NCBI GenBank assembly: GCA_048883105.1
Contig: JBHLQY010000039.1
Span: 1 to 20,820 of the forward strand
Direction of reading: 5' to 3'
DNA from: LW40-45 sp048883105
Lineage (GTDB): Archaea; Asgardarchaeota; Lokiarchaeia; Sigyniarchaeales; SOKP01
Length of the DNA: 20,820 bases
Shown: positions 7,446 through 14,374 of the stretch, one piece after another
Numbering within the stretch: position 1 is the first letter of the stretch
How the letters are laid out: each line of letters starts with the position of its first letter
Program-made: the position numbers and the translations under genes
Notes under the pieces: model-generated
The model's database searches: none
Seen by the model: the letters and a program-made list of their open reading frames with translations, nothing else
What the model was told of the DNA's origin: nothing

Positions 7446-8891
7446 TTGCCATTAAAAACTCCAGAAGAATATTTAGAAAGTATTAAGCGAGATATAAATT
7501 TATATATGTTTGGTGAAAGAGTAAAAGATTTTTGGAATCACCCCATAATACAACCCTCAATCAAAACTGTTATGAAAATTTACGAATTAGCTCAAATTGA
7601 GGACCATAAAGAATTGATGACAACTAAATCACATATGACTGGTGAAATTATAAATAGATTTACTCACATTCATCAATCTGTTGATGATTTAGTTAAAAAA
7701 GTAAAAATGCAGAGATTTGTAGGCCAAAACACCTCATGTTGCTTTCAACGATGTGTTGGATTTGACACAGCAAATGCGCTATATAGTGTTACTTACGAAA
7801 TTGATAAGAAATATGGTACTAAATATCACGATCGATTTAAAAAGTATTGGGTTGAGGTTCAATCGCAAGATTTAATGGTAGATGGGGCTATGACTGATAC
7901 TAAAGGGGACCGTAGTAAAAGACCTTCGCAACAAAAAGATCCAGATCAGTATTTACATATGGTAGAAGAGAACGATGATGGTATTGTTGTGCGTGGAGCC
8001 AAAATTCATCAAACAGGATATTTAAATTCTCATAGAGCAATAATTATGCCCACACTTTCAATGCGATCTGGTGAAGAGATGTATGCGGTAAGTTTTGGTG
8101 TTGATACTAATGAGAAAGGGATAACACTAATATATGGACGCCAAACATGCGATACTCGTAAAATGGAGGATGGTAAATTGGATGTAGGCAATTACAAATA
8201 TGGAGGTCAAGAGGTTTTTGTTATTTTTGATGATGTTTTTATTCCTAATGAAAATATTTTCATGAAAGGTGAAATTGAATTTTCTGGTGAATTAGTTAAT
8301 AGGTTTGCTGGATTCCATCGACAATCATATGGAGGCTGTAAAGTTGGTGTCGGTGATGTAATTATTGGTGCATCAGCTTTAATTGCAGAATATAATGGAG
8401 TGGATAAAGCATCACATATAAGAGACAAACTTGTCGAAATGATTCATTTAAATGAAACACTTTATTGCTGTGGAATTGCCTGTAGCTCTTTAGGTTTTAA
8501 AAGAGAAGCTGGAAATTACGAGATGGATATGTTGTTAGCAAATATCTGCAAACAAAATGTTACCCGACTTCCATATGAAATTAGTAGATTAACAGAAGAT
8601 CTAGCAGGGGGGATAATATGTACTTTACCTTCTGAAGAAGATTTTAAATCTGATGATATCGGGCCATTATTAAAGAAATATCTTTCTACGTGCAATGGAG
8701 TTTCGGTTGAAGATAGATATAAAGTTTTGAGATTCATTGAAAACATTACTATGGGATTAGCATCTTTAAGTTATAAAACAGAGTCGATGCACGGAGCGGG
8801 GTCGCCTCAAACACAGCGAATTATGATTAGTAGGCAAGCAAATTTAGATGACAAAAAAAAGCTAGTAAAAAAAATTTTGGATATTAAATAA
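7446..8891 (+). CDS. abfD: 4-hydroxybutyryl-CoA dehydratase / vinylacetyl-CoA isomerase
   Basis: Member of the FAD and [4Fe-4S] family that dehydrates 4-hydroxybutyryl-CoA to crotonyl-CoA; cytosolic. The four cluster ligands of the Clostridium enzyme (Cys99, Cys103, His292, Cys299) have counterparts at C99, C103, H291 and C298. These lie in CCFQRC and HRQSYGGC with the correct 4- and 7-residue spacings, so the enzyme should be catalytically competent. Other family blocks include HQTGYLNSHRAI (188-199) and MHGAGSPQTQR near the C-terminus. Length (481) is normal. Translation starts at TTG in AAAAATTGCC; no ATG nearby keeps the start. The gene stands alone, with no CoA-transferase, 4-hydroxybutyrate dehydrogenase or 3HP/4HB-cycle gene beside it, so the sequence does not say whether it works in fermentation of 4-aminobutyrate/4-hydroxybutyrate or in carbon assimilation. 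It is convergent, 20 bases from the DUF362 gene. Confidence 0.95.
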   Translation: MPLKTPEEYLESIKRDINLYMFGERVKDFWNHPIIQPSIKTVMKIYELAQIEDHKELMTTKSHMTGEIINRFTHIHQSVDDLVKKVKMQRFVGQNTSCCFQRCVGFDTANALYSVTYEIDKKYGTKYHDRFKKYWVEVQSQDLMVDGAMTDTKGDRSKRPSQQKDPDQYLHMVEENDDGIVVRGAKIHQTGYLNSHRAIIMPTLSMRSGEEMYAVSFGVDTNEKGITLIYGRQTCDTRKMEDGKLDVGNYKYGGQEVFVIFDDVFIPNENIFMKGEIEFSGELVNRFAGFHRQSYGGCKVGVGDVIIGASALIAEYNGVDKASHIRDKLVEMIHLNETLYCCGIACSSLGFKREAGNYEMDMLLANICKQNVTRLPYEISRLTEDLAGGIICTLPSEEDFKSDDIGPLLKKYLSTCNGVSVEDRYKVLRFIENITMGLASLSYKTESMHGAGSPQTQRIMISRQANLDDKKKLVKKILDIK

Positions 8892-8911
8892 AAGATTATC
8901 TCTGTTCTTTT

Positions 8912-10123
8912 TTATTTTTCAATAATTACTTCTATTAAATTGTAGTGTCTATTTCCTAAACCAATTTCTTTAGCAGCCTTTAATTGTAATTCCCATCTTT
9001 TGGATATATTCCCCTCTAGATTTAAATCAACCTCTTTAGTTTCTGGATTAAATCGAGGCAAATAAGAAAACCAATCATATTCCCCTTCTCTGGGGATGTT
9101 TTTCACTTCTCTAAGGATTGAATAAGGATTTACAGAAGAGAGATGTACTAAATCAATACAAGCTTGATCTAAAGCAACTGGATCTAAAGAAGAGAGCACT
9201 CCAATATCATTTACAAAAGGAACATCAGTTCCGCCACAACAATCACATTGATAAGTTATATCAATCGCGTAATTTATGTAATAAATTTTGTCTTCTCCAA
9301 AATAATCAACTACTCCTTTAGCATTATCAACAATCTGCAGTATGAATTCCTCTGGAGTAGCAATACCAATATCAATAACATCATTTTCACATACAGATTT
9401 ACACATATAACAATATCTACACTTATTTTTATCATAGTTTAATTCTTTGTCATTGTTTTTAGTCAAGGCTTTTGAAGGGCAAATTTTTAAACATTTTTTA
9501 CAATCAGGCACGCACGCATCAAAATTAATTTCAAATTTTTTACTATTGTGAGCTTGAACTTTACCTCCTTTTGAAACACACCCAATTCCCAAATTTTTTA
9601 TAGAGCCTCCAAATCCCGCACCGTAATGACCTTTAAAATGTGTGGCCATAATCATATAATCAAATTCTCTAAGCCTTCCAGCAACCAAAACATCGTTAAA
9701 CCTTTTTCCTTTAATTTTTTGAATTTCGTAATCAATACCATCAGGTCCATCTAACATAATAATATGGGCGTCCATAGTTTCATCGGTATAACCATGTTTT
9801 AGAGCAACTTCTAAATATTCTTGTTCGTTTGCTCTCCCTCCATATTCCCCCCTTGCGCCTGGTATGCCCCATCCGCACGATTCAGCAACAAAGGGCATCC
9901 CTCCTAACTCTTTAATGTAATCGCATAAAAATCTAATATAACTGGGTCTCAGATATCTTGTATTTTCTAAAGCACCGAAATGAGTTTTAATAACAACTTT
10001 TTCGTTGTTTTTCACTCTTTCTTCAATTCCTAAATTTTTTAGTGCTAGAGGACCTTTAACCTTTGACATGCTTTCTTTATGGTTGTGTGTTCTTGCCGAA
10101 AAAAAATAAACATCTGACTTCAA
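8912..10123 (-). CDS. DUF362-domain protein with two [4Fe-4S] ferredoxin motifs
   Basis: The 403-residue protein has a DUF362 domain: a VVIKTHFG strand (43-50), then GGMPFVAESCGWG (74-86), MIMATHFKGHYGAGFGG (157-173) and IKNLGIGCVSKGGK (175-188). A ferredoxin insert follows with two four-cysteine sets: C204, C208, C211, C215 ending in CPSKA, and C235, C238, C241, C245. A CDCCGG motif and VLSSLDPVALDQACIDL come later and are typical of the family. Expected role: a soluble iron-sulfur redox or metal-handling protein; the true reaction of the family is not established. The start is TTG, chosen because the residues after it (SDVYFFSARTHNH) form the usual first strand. It is divergent from the small zinc-ribbon gene and convergent with the dehydratase gene, so there is no clear operon partner. 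Confidence 0.9.
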   Translation of the reverse strand: MKSDVYFFSARTHNHKESMSKVKGPLALKNLGIEERVKNNEKVVIKTHFGALENTRYLRPSYIRFLCDYIKELGGMPFVAESCGWGIPGARGEYGGRANEQEYLEVALKHGYTDETMDAHIIMLDGPDGIDYEIQKIKGKRFNDVLVAGRLREFDYMIMATHFKGHYGAGFGGSIKNLGIGCVSKGGKVQAHNSKKFEINFDACVPDCKKCLKICPSKALTKNNDKELNYDKNKCRYCYMCKSVCENDVIDIGIATPEEFILQIVDNAKGVVDYFGEDKIYYINYAIDITYQCDCCGGTDVPFVNDIGVLSSLDPVALDQACIDLVHLSSVNPYSILREVKNIPREGEYDWFSYLPRFNPETKEVDLNLEGNISKRWELQLKAAKEIGLGNRHYNLIEVIIEK

Positions 10124-10267
10124 TTATAAGCACTTCGAAAAAAATAATTAGTTTTCATTTAGATTTTTTTAATTTTTAAGGTAAGAAAATTGATCCAATA
10201 AATATTTTAGCATTAAAAAATTCTAATACTATAGTTAATAAGATAACAAAAATAGAGAATTAGAAAA

Positions 10268-10498
10268 TTGCCACGATGCCCAGAGTGTGCTGGCGTAATG
10301 AAATTTCAACCGTCAATTAAGAAATTAGTCTGTAAATCCTGCGGATTATCACTATCGAGAGCTGAATTAGATGACTATTGGAAAAAGATTAGAACCCAAA
10401 ATACTTCTGATGAAGATGATTTCCAGCGACAGAAAAGCCGTCGCAAAGAATGGTTGGAATGGTACAGTAAATCTAAATCGGAGAAAGAGAAATATTAA
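10268..10498 (+). CDS. Small zinc-ribbon protein
   Basis: A 76-residue protein with one four-cysteine zinc ribbon (C4, C7, C22, C25; MPRCPECAG and CKSCGLSLS) followed by a highly charged helical tail ending in KSKSEKEKY. The ribbon resembles those in transcription factors TFS/RpoM and TFB, but the rest does not, so it is not one of those. A role in binding nucleic acid or a transcription or translation complex is possible and unproven. Start is TTG with the leader AGAGAATTAGAAAATTGCCA, strikingly like the leader of the dehydratase gene at 7432-7450. It is divergent from the DUF362 gene and convergent with orc1/cdc6. Confidence 0.75.
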   Translation: MPRCPECAGVMKFQPSIKKLVCKSCGLSLSRAELDDYWKKIRTQNTSDEDDFQRQKSRRKEWLEWYSKSKSEKEKY

Positions 10499-10508
10499 AG
10501 TCATATAA

Positions 10509-10521
10509 TCCCTTTCGGGGA
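10509..10521. terminator. GC-containing hairpin between convergent genes
   Basis: TCCC-TTTC-GGGGA forms a short stem with a four-base loop 11 bases after the zinc-ribbon stop codon, in otherwise AT-rich DNA. A T tract is present on the minus strand side (TTTTTCCCC). It may mark transcript ends of this gene or of orc1/cdc6. The stem is short. Confidence 0.3.
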
Positions 10522-10588
10522 AAAATTGTATTAGTTAGTTAATTATCTTCATTCTAACATCCTTTTTCCTAAAAATAAAATCTTATAA

Positions 10589-11782
10589 CTAGCTTCCAAA
10601 CTTTTTTTCAAATATGTCGTCTAATAACTCAATAAGTTTCGAAGCTGGTATATCTAATAAAGTAATTTGTAAATGTCTACCACGTTGGGCTTCTTCAATT
10701 CTAACCGTTTTTGACGCAATTATTTTAAGCTGATTTAATTGACGAACATATTTTCTAAAACTCATTTTCACATGAGATTCAATTGAATAATTTTCACAAG
10801 CAACCAAATATTCTTCATAGGCATCATCTACTAATGTAAATGGCTCATCTCTATTTATCAAACATTTTATAATTCCATATAAAGCAAGGAGTTCTTGTTC
10901 GTTTAATTGGTCAACAATATCTCCTCTAAAAGTTGGATAAACTTCATTCGAAGCAGCTCTAACTATATCCGGAGTTATCGAATTTAATCCTTCTTTATCA
11001 ACATGCAGTCCACATTTTCGCAATATTTCTATACCATGCCTCATATTTTTATTTTCAACGACAATTTGAGCAATCATAGTCAATAAATCATCTTCAATGA
11101 CATTTTCTTTAAATGCAAGCTCACTTCTATATTGTAAAATTTGCATAGAATCCTCAAAATCATAAGGTTCAAGTTTTATTTTTTCGTTTAATCGGCTCAA
11201 AATTCTTTCAGTTTCAATTCTCATCCAATCTTTTATTCTTGAAACTAATAATATTGAAAGTCTTGCGTTTTGATGACCAAAAGTTTCGGCAATATCAAGA
11301 AAAGCTAAAATATCTTCCGATTTTAGAAGATGAACCTCATCTATTATTAAAAACATGTATCCATCATTTCTAACAAGTTGCGTTAAAATTAATTTCAATG
11401 CTTCATCATCTGAAAATCCCCTTCCAGAACCATGTGTATATTTTGCCAATAATTCTCTTATAATTTTACTTTTAGATCTAAAATTAATACAATTATAGTA
11501 TTCTATGAAAAGGTTGATATCATTCTCAATTGCGATTGTTCTGAAATTTTTTCCGAAATACCTCGCTGTAACTGTTTTACCAACTCCTCCCTTTCCTAGT
11601 AATAAACAATTTATACTAGGAGGTTCAGGTTCATCTAAAATCCTCCTAAAATTGTAAATTAAAGTATTAACAGTTTTATCACGGCAGTATAACTTTTCTG
11701 GTACATAACTTAAGTCGAGAGAACTCGCTTGTTTAAAAACAGATTTTTTTGTGAATTGTGCTCGAAATTCATCCTCATCCAT
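10589..11782 (-). CDS. cdc6: Orc1/Cdc6-family replication initiator ATPase
   Basis: The 397-residue protein has the archaeal Orc1/Cdc6 layout: an N-terminal leader, AAA+ core and winged-helix C-terminus. Walker A is GKGGVGKT (63-70) and Walker B is FLIIDEVH (144-151, with D148 and E149). Arginine-containing RILSRLNEKI (193-202) lies at the usual arginine-finger/lid boundary, and the sensor-2 helix is NMRHGIEILRKCG (246-258). Residues about 290-390 form the winged-helix region (LNEQELLALYGIIKCL onwards). It should bind origin DNA and load the MCM helicase. The start is ATG, and the nine bases directly before it on the coding strand read CGATTTATC, matching the core of repeats at 14.0-14.1 kb. 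XerA lies 154 bases upstream on the same strand. An AAA+ ATPase of another winged-helix family is less likely but not excluded, since sensor 1 and the arginine finger are not textbook. Confidence 0.85.
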   Translation of the reverse strand: MDEDEFRAQFTKKSVFKQASSLDLSYVPEKLYCRDKTVNTLIYNFRRILDEPEPPSINCLLLGKGGVGKTVTARYFGKNFRTIAIENDINLFIEYYNCINFRSKSKIIRELLAKYTHGSGRGFSDDEALKLILTQLVRNDGYMFLIIDEVHLLKSEDILAFLDIAETFGHQNARLSILLVSRIKDWMRIETERILSRLNEKIKLEPYDFEDSMQILQYRSELAFKENVIEDDLLTMIAQIVVENKNMRHGIEILRKCGLHVDKEGLNSITPDIVRAASNEVYPTFRGDIVDQLNEQELLALYGIIKCLINRDEPFTLVDDAYEEYLVACENYSIESHVKMSFRKYVRQLNQLKIIASKTVRIEEAQRGRHLQITLLDIPASKLIELLDDIFEKKFGS

Positions 11783-11791
11783 GATAAATCG
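11783..11791 (-). promoter_or_regulatory. CGATTTATC box abutting the orc1/cdc6 start
   Basis: On the minus strand CGATTTATC immediately precedes the ATG. It equals nine of the ten core bases of the second repeat at 14057-14066 (CGATTTATCG). It might let the initiator bind its own gene. One 9-mer is weak evidence alone. Confidence 0.35.
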
Positions 11792-11936
11792 TAGGATTTT
11801 TTTATAATTATCTCGTATAATTAAATATATTACGTTTAAAGTTTAAATTTTCTCATACTTTTGAGTTAATAAATACAGAAGAAATTGGAATAAATGGATA
11901 TAGACTAATCTACTACTATATAATTATACCTTATAT

Positions 11937-12866
11937 TTATTCATTTAAATCCTCGATTTTATTTAGAGGATGCATCGTATTATATGATTGTTTTATTTTA
12001 GATATATCATTTTTGGCATAAATTCGGGTTGTATTAGGACTTGAATGTCCTAATATATCTTGTAATTCGCTTATATCCATTCCTGAGCGTCTAAGATGAG
12101 TAGCTCCAGTATGCCTAAACACGTGAGGAGTAATTATCTTTGAATCTGGAAATTCACACCTGATTTTTATGTTTTTTATATCTTCCTGTACAATTCGCGG
12201 ATTTAATTTATGCAGTCTGGTATTTACTAGTAAAAAATCATCAGAAGTATATATGAATCTATTTTGCAAGTACTCATCAATAAGTTCTAAAGTTTTATCA
12301 TCAACAGGAACAATTCTTTCTTTATTCCCCTTTCCTCTAAGTCGAATATAGCCTTGCTTAAAATTAATATCTTTAATTTTAATATTGCAAAGTTCACTTA
12401 CTCGGGCCATAGTAGAATACAGCAATCGTACAATCAAATACTGACGTTGACTTTTATCGGAGTTTAATTGCGTGTCATCTTTTAAAATAGTGAAAATTCT
12501 TTTTATATCTAAAATATCAAGAAATTTAGGGAGGTTTTCTTCGGTTTTAATTTTTGGACTTTTGATTCTATCCATAGGATTCTTTGTTGCAAACTCATTT
12601 ACGATTAAAAATTTAAAAAAGGATCTTAAAGAAGCTATTTTCCTGGCAATCGATTTCTTAGTATAATTTTTTTCCTTGAGAGTCTTTAAAAATAACCTAA
12701 TTTTTTGACCTAAGAATGAAGAATTAACGCTAATATCCCCTACAGTATTAATAAATTTTTGAAGATCGTATTTATAAGCTTGAATTGTAGAAGAAGCGCA
12801 CCCTTCTTCAATTTCCTTAGCAAATAAAAATTCTTCGATGAAATTTGAAATTTTATTATCTCCCAT
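11937..12866 (-). CDS. xerA: Tyrosine recombinase of the XerC/XerD/XerA type
   Basis: The 309-residue protein has a SAM-like N-terminal core-binding domain (about 5-95) and a C-terminal catalytic domain. The catalytic set is complete: R155 in ARVSEL, K179 in RGKGNKERIVP, H248 and R251 in HVFRHTGATH, H274 in LGHSS, and nucleophile Y283 in TRIYAKND. Length equals that of chromosomal Xer proteins. In archaea a single XerA resolves chromosome dimers at a dif site, and the location beside orc1/cdc6 fits a housekeeping replication role. I see no integrase-type DNA-binding extension, att repeats or mobile cargo. The ATG at 12866 lies 25 bases downstream of a 14-base palindrome that contains a TATA-like core. 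An integrase from a decayed element is a less likely alternative. Confidence 0.92.
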   Translation of the reverse strand: MGDNKISNFIEEFLFAKEIEEGCASSTIQAYKYDLQKFINTVGDISVNSSFLGQKIRLFLKTLKEKNYTKKSIARKIASLRSFFKFLIVNEFATKNPMDRIKSPKIKTEENLPKFLDILDIKRIFTILKDDTQLNSDKSQRQYLIVRLLYSTMARVSELCNIKIKDINFKQGYIRLRGKGNKERIVPVDDKTLELIDEYLQNRFIYTSDDFLLVNTRLHKLNPRIVQEDIKNIKIRCEFPDSKIITPHVFRHTGATHLRRSGMDISELQDILGHSSPNTTRIYAKNDISKIKQSYNTMHPLNKIEDLNE

Positions 12867-12891
12867 ATTAATTGAATAAATATGGATTGAA

Positions 12892-12905
12892 TCTCATATA
12901 TGAGA
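12892..12905. promoter_or_regulatory. Perfect palindrome over the xerA core promoter
   Basis: TCTCATATATGAGA is a perfect 14-base palindrome ending 25 bases before the xerA ATG, where the TATA box of a leaderless archaeal transcript would lie, and its centre is CATATATG. A dimeric repressor here would block TBP. The long flanks are not complementary, so it is not a dif site. Confidence 0.45.
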
Positions 12906-12955
12906 GTGATATGTAAATATATAAATCATGAAGATAAGAAGATTTCTCCTTAAAT

Positions 12956-13900
12956 TTATTCTCTTTTTAATTGCCGAACATATTTATTAGCATTTATTCC
13001 GGCTCGGGCTCCCTCTGCTGTTGCGAATACCACTTGGTATAAACCGCCAGTAACATCTCCTGCAGCAAAAACTCCCTTTACATTCGTTTGTTGTTCCATA
13101 TCAACTTTGATATTACCTCTTTCATCTAATTCAATGCCCGCCTTCTTAAAAATTGAATTTGAAGGTAAATGAGACAAAATAAAAAGGCAATCCAATTCAA
13201 ATGTTTTAATTTCGTTTGGTTTATTTGGATCCGTAGAGCTACAAATAATTTTTTGAATAATACCTTGATTATTTCCAACGACTTCTATAATTTGATATTT
13301 ATCAAATACTTGAATATTATTATCTTTGACCTCTTTAATTTTTTCAGGCAAATCTTCAATTCCAACTTCTGCTATAATATTCACAATACAACCCATTTGC
13401 TGTAAAATTAATGCCTCTTCAAATGCTTCTTCGTCATTTCCATAGATAAATACCACTCTATCTTTATATAAAGGACCATCGCATAATGCACAATATGATA
13501 CACCAAAACCACTGAGAGCTTCTTCCCCTTTTATCATTTCTTTTCTTAGCCCCCTTCCAGTGGCGATAATTACAGCATCAGCAGTAATATTAGCTGTTCT
13601 AGTAGAAATCATATTGGAACCCATCCCTATGATAAGTGATATCACATCTCCTTTAATCATTCTAACGCTTTCATGGCTTTGTGCGTGTTCTCTAAAATTT
13701 TTCAAAAGCTCTGGACCTGGCATTGATCCATAACCAGGATAATTCAAGATTTCATTAGTTTGCTCTAAAGCTGATTCTTGTTTTCCATCAAGAATAATTA
13801 TATCTCGTTGCGCTCTTCCGCAATAAATCGCAGAACTACACCCTGCGGGACCAGATCCTATTATTAATATTTCACAACTATATTGATCTAATTGTTCCAT
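12956..13900 (-). CDS. Thioredoxin-reductase-like flavoprotein lacking a standard NADPH site
   Basis: The 314-residue protein has the two-domain fold of low-molecular-weight thioredoxin reductases. The FAD loop is GSGPAG (15-20), the redox pair is C137/C140 in CALCDG, and the C-terminal FAD motif is GVFAAGDVTGG (276-286). The middle domain should bind NADPH through GGGDSA and HRRxxxR. Here the first reads YGNDEEA (153-159) and the second is replaced by IIAEVGIED (175-183), with no arginine. The protein probably reduces a disulfide in thioredoxin or a related partner, but the electron donor may not be NADPH; ferredoxin- or F420-dependent relatives are known. Start is ATG. It precedes xerA on the same strand, 89 bases away, with its own probable promoter. 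The gene upstream boundary is the repeat region at 13.9-14.4 kb. Confidence 0.9.
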   Translation of the reverse strand: MEQLDQYSCEILIIGSGPAGCSSAIYCGRAQRDIIILDGKQESALEQTNEILNYPGYGSMPGPELLKNFREHAQSHESVRMIKGDVISLIIGMGSNMISTRTANITADAVIIATGRGLRKEMIKGEEALSGFGVSYCALCDGPLYKDRVVFIYGNDEEAFEEALILQQMGCIVNIIAEVGIEDLPEKIKEVKDNNIQVFDKYQIIEVVGNNQGIIQKIICSSTDPNKPNEIKTFELDCLFILSHLPSNSIFKKAGIELDERGNIKVDMEQQTNVKGVFAAGDVTGGLYQVVFATAEGARAGINANKYVRQLKRE

Positions 13901-13964
13901 TAAGATTGACCTTTTATTGGAAACCTGCTTTAATATTACTATATTAAATAATATTGAAATAATA

Positions 13965-13981
13965 CGATTTTTAATAAATCG
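13965..13981. repeat. Inverted repeat CGATTT-TTAAT-AAATCG
   Basis: Perfect six-base arms with a five-base centre. On the minus strand it extends to ATTCGATTTATTAAAA (13969-13984), a diverged copy of the core motif in the array 45 bases downstream. Confidence 0.6.
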
Positions 13982-14024
13982 AATAGTGTGTTATAGGAAT
14001 ATTTAATATGATGGTATATATGGT

Positions 14025-14138
14025 TTTCGATTTATAGAAGGATGTAAGATATCTTGCGATTTATCGAAACAGAAGATATCCTAATATTACATTTTGCTAA
14101 TTGTCGAAAATGATCTTACATCATTCGATTTATAGAAA
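14025..14138. repeat. Symmetric array of quasi-palindromic CGATTTATMG motifs with nested inverted repeat
   Basis: Four core copies occur at 14028-14037 (CGATTTATAG), 14057-14066 (CGATTTATCG), 14097-14106 (CTAATTGTCG, diverged) and 14126-14135 (CGATTTATAG), spaced 29, 40 and 29 bases. The perfect 10-base inverted repeat GATGTAAGAT (14041-14050) / ATCTTACATC (14113-14122) lies between the outer and inner copies. Copies 1 and 4, copies 2 and 3, and the inverted repeat all share one centre at 14081.5. By hand count 35 of 57 mirrored positions are complementary. AAGATATCTT (14046-14055) and AAGATATC (14073-14080) add a short repeat. This looks like a multi-site protein-binding region such as a replication origin or operator. 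Confidence 0.75.
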
Positions 14139-14374
14139 GATATATTATCTCTGTATTATATTTTGAGTAATTTTTTGTGTGTTATCCAGATATATACTTT
14201 TTTACATGAAACAAAGATTTCACGATTTCTCCTATACATCTGCATAATACTATAATTTATTATATTCGCTTAAAAAGTCAGCAGCCCCATCTAAATTTTA
14301 AAAAATTAAAAGAAAATTTTTTTCCATATAATTGATTATGAAATTTATCTACTAAAAAATAGTTTAATATTACC

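Larger units (their letters stand above)
13901..14374. other. 474-base gene-free divergent region holding repeat clusters
   Basis: No convincing open frame or RNA gene is present. It separates the divergent flavoprotein and TIM-barrel genes and must contain both promoters. It holds a CGATTT-TTAAT-AAATCG inverted repeat (13965-13981), the symmetric repeat array (14025-14138), and an AT-rich right half with no repeated motif that I can see. A TATA-like GAAATTTATCT (14340-14350) lies about 30 bases before the TTG at 14375. Confidence 0.7.

Noticed and set aside
11880..11945. Possible dif site for XerA (ATGGATATAG ... CTATATAA-like arms)
   Set aside because: The arms are not complementary over the needed 11 bases and the spacer length is wrong; the similarity comes from AT-rich composition.
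11937..12866. Integrase marking a mobile element
   Set aside because: Its length and motif set fit a chromosomal Xer protein, and no att-like direct repeats, tRNA target or phage/plasmid genes are present.
13901..14374. Insertion sequence remnant or CRISPR array
   Set aside because: There is no transposase fragment, and the repeats are short, symmetric and not separated by uniform spacers. Spacing of 29-40-29 with quasi-palindromes suits protein-binding sites better.
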